From Luteimonas arsenica (GTDB lineage: Bacteria > Pseudomonadota > Gammaproteobacteria > Xanthomonadales > Xanthomonadaceae): a DNA stretch of 64,000 nt. Where the stretch lies: assembly GCF_004352825.1 (NCBI RefSeq), contig NZ_SJRW01000001.1, positions 1,426,001 to 1,490,000 of the forward strand, in the 5' to 3' direction. This document shows positions 61,102 through 64,000 of the stretch, in pieces (positions within the stretch are counted from its first letter, which is position 1; the number at the start of each line of letters is the position of its first letter). The position numbers were made by a program, and so were the translations under genes. The notes under the pieces were generated by a model. It saw only the letters and a list, made by a program, of their open reading frames with translations. It searched no databases and was not told where the DNA came from.

Positions 61102-61563
61102 TCAGCGCATGACTGGCGTCCAGTCGGCGCTGGTCATCCGCCAGTCGCCGTCGACCAGGCGCCAGCCGGTATCGACCTGCCAGGCCTGGGCGCTGTCGGG
61201 GAGCAGGCGCCCGCTGCCGCCCGACAGCACGGCGCTGAAGCGGACGCGGGCGTGGCTGTCCTGCAGTTCGATTTCGAGCGGTCCAGGCATCATGCCCACG
61301 GTGCCGTGCTGCATGAAATGCAGTGCGGCCAGCCGCCGCGCACCGTCCCGGTCCAGGCCCCCGGGGCCGATGAAGTCCTCGGCCAGGAAGTCCACCAGAT
61401 CGCCGGCGTCCCGCGCTTCGATCGCCGCGTGCATGCCTTCCATCGCTTCGCGCAGCGCCTGCTCCGGCGGCGTGCGTGAACAGGCGGCCAGCAACGCGCA
61501 CAGCAGCGCGGCCACGAACCATGCCGATGCGGCGTGCCTGACCCGCAGCCTGCCGTTTTCCAT
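61102..61563 (-). CDS. Lipoprotein of unknown function, NTF2-like
   Basis: A 153-residue protein from the ATG at 61563. The lipobox LLAAC ends at Cys28 after a hydrophobic signal (WFVAALLCALLAAC). The body (ALREAMEGMHAAIEARDAGDL, DFLAEDFIGPGGLDRDGARR, QVDTGWRLVDGDWRMTSADW) has the length and helix-then-sheet pattern of NTF2-like domains. The fold is inferred and function unknown. It converges with acnA. Confidence 0.65.
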   Translation of the reverse strand: MENGRLRVRHAASAWFVAALLCALLAACSRTPPEQALREAMEGMHAAIEARDAGDLVDFLAEDFIGPGGLDRDGARRLAALHFMQHGTVGMMPGPLEIELQDSHARVRFSAVLSGGSGRLLPDSAQAWQVDTGWRLVDGDWRMTSADWTPVMR

Positions 61564-61700
61564 GCTTGAACCCCTTCGCAGCGTCAACCTCGCGCCAGCA
61601 TAGCTGCACTGCGCCTTGCCGCATCGCGGAGGCCTGTGATCCAATCCAGACGATACGCCAAGGCATGGAGCTTGGCGGCAAACCGCCCGAGGGGGATTGA

Positions 61701-63380
61701 ATGAGCAGCACTGAACGGCCGTGGCTGGCGAACTATCCGCAAGGCATCCCGGCGGACATCGACGCCGACGAATACCCCTCCATCCCCGCGCTGCTGCAGG
61801 AGGCGATCGAGAAGTACCGCGACCAGCCCGCGTTCTCCAACATGGGCGTGGCGATCACCTACGGTGAACTCGACACATTGAGCAACCAGTTCGCGGCCTA
61901 CCTGCTGGGCGAGCTGAAGCTGAAGAAGGGCGATCGCATCGCGATCATGATGCCCAACTGCCTGCAGTACCCGATCGCGACCTTCGGCGCGCTGCGCGCC
62001 GGGCTCGCGGTGGTCAACACCAACCCGATGTACACCGCGCGCGAGCTGCGCCACCAGCTGGTCGACTCGGGGGCGCGCGCGATCCTGGTGCTCGACAACT
62101 TCGGCCACGTGGTGCAGAAGGTGCTGGCCGACAGCAAGGTCGAGAAGGTCATCACCACCGGCCTGGGCGACATGCTCGGCTTTCCCAAGAGCGCGATCGT
62201 CAACTTCGTGGTCAGGCACATCAAGAAAATGGTGCCGGACTACTCGATCCAGGGCACGATCCGCTTCCGCGACGCGCTCAAGGCCGGCAGCGCCCACGCG
62301 TTGCCGAAGGTCGACATCGACCGCGAGGACATCGCCTTCCTGCAGTACACCGGCGGCACCACCGGCGTGGCCAAGGGCGCGATGCTCACCCACCGCAACC
62401 TGGTGGCGAACATGCAGCAGGCCTCGGCCTGGGTCAGCAAGCAGGCCAAGCCCGGCCAGGAAGTGATTGTCACGGCGCTGCCGCTGTACCACATCTTCGC
62501 GCTGACGGCGAACGGCCTGGTATTCACCAAGTTCGGCGCCAAGAACATCCTGATCACCAACCCGCGCGACATGCCCGGCTTCGTCAAGGAGCTCAAGCGC
62601 GAGCCCTTCACCGCGATCACCGGCGTCAACACCCTGTTCAACGGTCTGCTCAACACACCCGGCTTCGAGGACGTCGACTTCTCGCAGCTGCGCCTGACGC
62701 TTGGCGGCGGCATGGCCGTGCAGCGTTCGGTCGCCGAGCGCTGGAAAAAGGTCACCGGCGTGACCCTGGTCGAGGCCTACGGCCTGACCGAGACCTCGCC
62801 CGCGGCCTGCATCAATCCGATGGACCTGGCCGAGTACAACGGCGCCATCGGCCTGCCCGTGCCCTCCACCGATGCCTGCATCAAGGACGAGGAAGGCCGC
62901 ATCCTGCCGGTCGGCGAAGTCGGCGAGCTCTGCATCAAGGGCCCGCAGGTGATGCGCGGCTACTGGCAGCGCCCGGAGGACACCGCCACGGCGATCGATG
63001 CCGACGGCTGGTTGCACACCGGTGACATGGCGCGCATGGACGAGGGTGGTTTCTTCTACATCGTCGACCGCAAGAAGGACATGATCCTGGTCTCGGGCTT
63101 CAACGTGTATCCCAACGAGATCGAGGACGTGATCGCGATGATGCCGGGCGTGCTTGAGGTCGCCGCCGTGGGCGTGCCCGACGAGAAGTCCGGCGAGGCG
63201 GTCAAGCTGGTGATCGTGAAGAAGGATCCCTCGCTCACCGCAGAACAGGTGAAGGCGCATGCCCGCAACGAGCTGACCGGCTACAAGCAGCCGCGCTACA
63301 TCGAGTTCCGCGACGAGCTGCCCAAGACCAACGTCGGCAAGATCCTCCGCCGGGAACTGCGCGACGAAGTCTCCGCCTGA
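61701..63380 (+). CDS. rpfB: Long-chain fatty acyl-CoA ligase RpfB (FadD-type)
   Basis: A 559-residue AMP-forming ligase: nucleotide loop YTGGTTGVAKGAMLTHRN near residue 214, EAYGLTETSPAACINPMD near 356, and LHTGDMARMDEGGFFYIVDR then KKDMILVSGFNVYPNEIED near 435-464. It activates fatty acids to CoA esters. In Xanthomonas RpfB does this and helps turn over the DSF quorum signal. GAGGGGGA precedes the ATG. The rpfF gene follows 180 bases later on the same strand, supporting the name. Confidence 0.9.
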   Translation: MSSTERPWLANYPQGIPADIDADEYPSIPALLQEAIEKYRDQPAFSNMGVAITYGELDTLSNQFAAYLLGELKLKKGDRIAIMMPNCLQYPIATFGALRAGLAVVNTNPMYTARELRHQLVDSGARAILVLDNFGHVVQKVLADSKVEKVITTGLGDMLGFPKSAIVNFVVRHIKKMVPDYSIQGTIRFRDALKAGSAHALPKVDIDREDIAFLQYTGGTTGVAKGAMLTHRNLVANMQQASAWVSKQAKPGQEVIVTALPLYHIFALTANGLVFTKFGAKNILITNPRDMPGFVKELKREPFTAITGVNTLFNGLLNTPGFEDVDFSQLRLTLGGGMAVQRSVAERWKKVTGVTLVEAYGLTETSPAACINPMDLAEYNGAIGLPVPSTDACIKDEEGRILPVGEVGELCIKGPQVMRGYWQRPEDTATAIDADGWLHTGDMARMDEGGFFYIVDRKKDMILVSGFNVYPNEIEDVIAMMPGVLEVAAVGVPDEKSGEAVKLVIVKKDPSLTAEQVKAHARNELTGYKQPRYIEFRDELPKTNVGKILRRELRDEVSA

Positions 63381-63382
63381 TT

Positions 63383-63398
63383 TGTGACTCAGTTCACA
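63383..63398 (+). promoter_or_regulatory. CRP/Clp-type binding box between rpfB and rpfF
   Basis: TGTGA-CTCAGT-TCACA is a perfect CRP-class palindrome (TGTGA-N6-TCACA), starting 3 bases after the rpfB stop and 163 bases before the rpfF ATG. In Xanthomonas the CRP homologue Clp prefers such sites, so it may control rpfF. A GGGAG...CTCCC hairpin follows at about 63411-63429. Confidence 0.65.
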
Positions 63399-63560
63399 TT
63401 TTTACCCTGACGGGAGTCATACCGGCTCCCGGAAGCCCTTCCTCGCTTGCCGAAGCGGGGGAAACGGCGCATAGATGGCCCGCAACGGGCATTCATCTTA
63501 TTTCCAGGACGCCACCGGCGGGCCCGGCTGGAGGCGTCCTGCGCGACAGGGGACCTCCAC

Positions 63561-64000
63561 ATGAACGTCGAACTGCTTCACGGCAACACCGCCACGGACC
63601 TGGCCACCATCCGCATCACCCACGATCCGTCCAATGCCTCGCACTGGTGCCACATGCACGCCAGGCAGGCCTTCAGCGACGCCTCGTACCGGCCCTGCTT
63701 CTCTCCGCGGCTGCTTCGTGAACTGCGACTGTTCGCGCGAGAGGCGATCGAGGGCTGCGAGGCCAGCGCAGCCGCGGCCGAAGGACCCGCACCGGCCCTT
63801 TCGCACATCGTCATCGGCTCCGACGCGCACGTATTCAACCTGGGCGGCGACCTGGATCTCTTCGCGCGCCTGATCCGGGAGCGAGACCGCGGAGGCCTGC
63901 TCCGCTACGCCACTGAATGCGTGGACAGCATCCACCTGCTCCACACCCGCCTGCACCCCGACGCCCACACCGTGGCCCTGGTCCAGGGTGACGCCCTGGG
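63561..64000 (+). CDS. rpfF: DSF synthase RpfF, cut by the window end
   Basis: The first 146 codons of a crotonase-fold protein; the frame is open to base 64000. GGGGACC lies 6 bases before the ATG. SHWCHMHARQAFSDASYRPC, then HIVIGSDAHVFNLGGDLDLF, LIRERDRGGLLRYATECVD and VALVQGDALG match RpfF of Xanthomonas, which makes cis-unsaturated fatty acid signals from acyl-ACP. The two catalytic glutamates expected soon after QGDALG fall outside the window. A plain enoyl-CoA hydratase is less likely because of the FNLGGDL motif and the rpfB neighbour. Confidence 0.88.
   Translation, partial: MNVELLHGNTATDLATIRITHDPSNASHWCHMHARQAFSDASYRPCFSPRLLRELRLFAREAIEGCEASAAAAEGPAPALSHIVIGSDAHVFNLGGDLDLFARLIRERDRGGLLRYATECVDSIHLLHTRLHPDAHTVALVQGDAL

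Overview
The window looks like chromosomal DNA from a GC-rich gammaproteobacterium of the Xanthomonadaceae/Lysobacteraceae (Lysobacter or Luteimonas type). This is inferred from the very high GC, the gene order clpS-clpA...infA-aat and mnmA-hflD, and an rpfB-rpfF pair next to two aconitase genes, the arrangement of the Xanthomonas rpf (DSF quorum-signal) cluster. No rRNA, tRNA or CRISPR array was found.

Left part (1-15.9 kb) is accessory and scarred. An IS5 end interrupts an unknown gene and is fused to a beheaded carboxymuconolactone decarboxylase. A LysR regulator faces a four-gene run (alpha/beta hydrolase, DMT exporter, PPOX protein, GST). Two deleted IS3 elements flank and separate two paralogous secreted HExxH proteins. 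After these come a second LysR regulator, a lipocalin-like protein, a CHMI-like isomerase, a CurA-type reductase, a secreted hydrolase and a TetR/quinone-reductase pair with a perfect palindromic operator. The region ends at a repeat cluster and a near-canonical dif site (15878-15905), which suggests the replication terminus or a Xer-dependent integration locus.

The middle (16-34.5 kb) is a micro-oxic and nitric-oxide respiration block: hemN, a four-cysteine FNR, quinol NO reductase, NnrS, a SirB2-like protein, azurin, and the cbb3 oxidase genes ccoNOQP-(extra membrane protein)-ccoGHIS plus a SafE-like protein. Four FNR-family boxes are visible: hemN and ccoN carry TTGAC-N4-ATCAA, norB and azurin carry TTGAC-N4-GTCAT.

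The right part (34.5-64 kb) is mostly core genome: rarA, lolA, ftsK, ald, trxB, a FemAB/GNAT-like protein, aat, infA, an inserted ars operon (arsR-arsC-arsH-arsB), clpA, clpS, a NUDIX hydrolase, mnmA, hflD, membrane proteins, a VRR-NUC protein, acnB, a VapBC-type module, acnA, a lipoprotein, rpfB, and rpfF cut by the window end. A perfect CRP/Clp-type box lies between rpfB and rpfF.

Gene starts were chosen by ribosome-binding site, family alignment from memory and signal peptides. No database search was possible.
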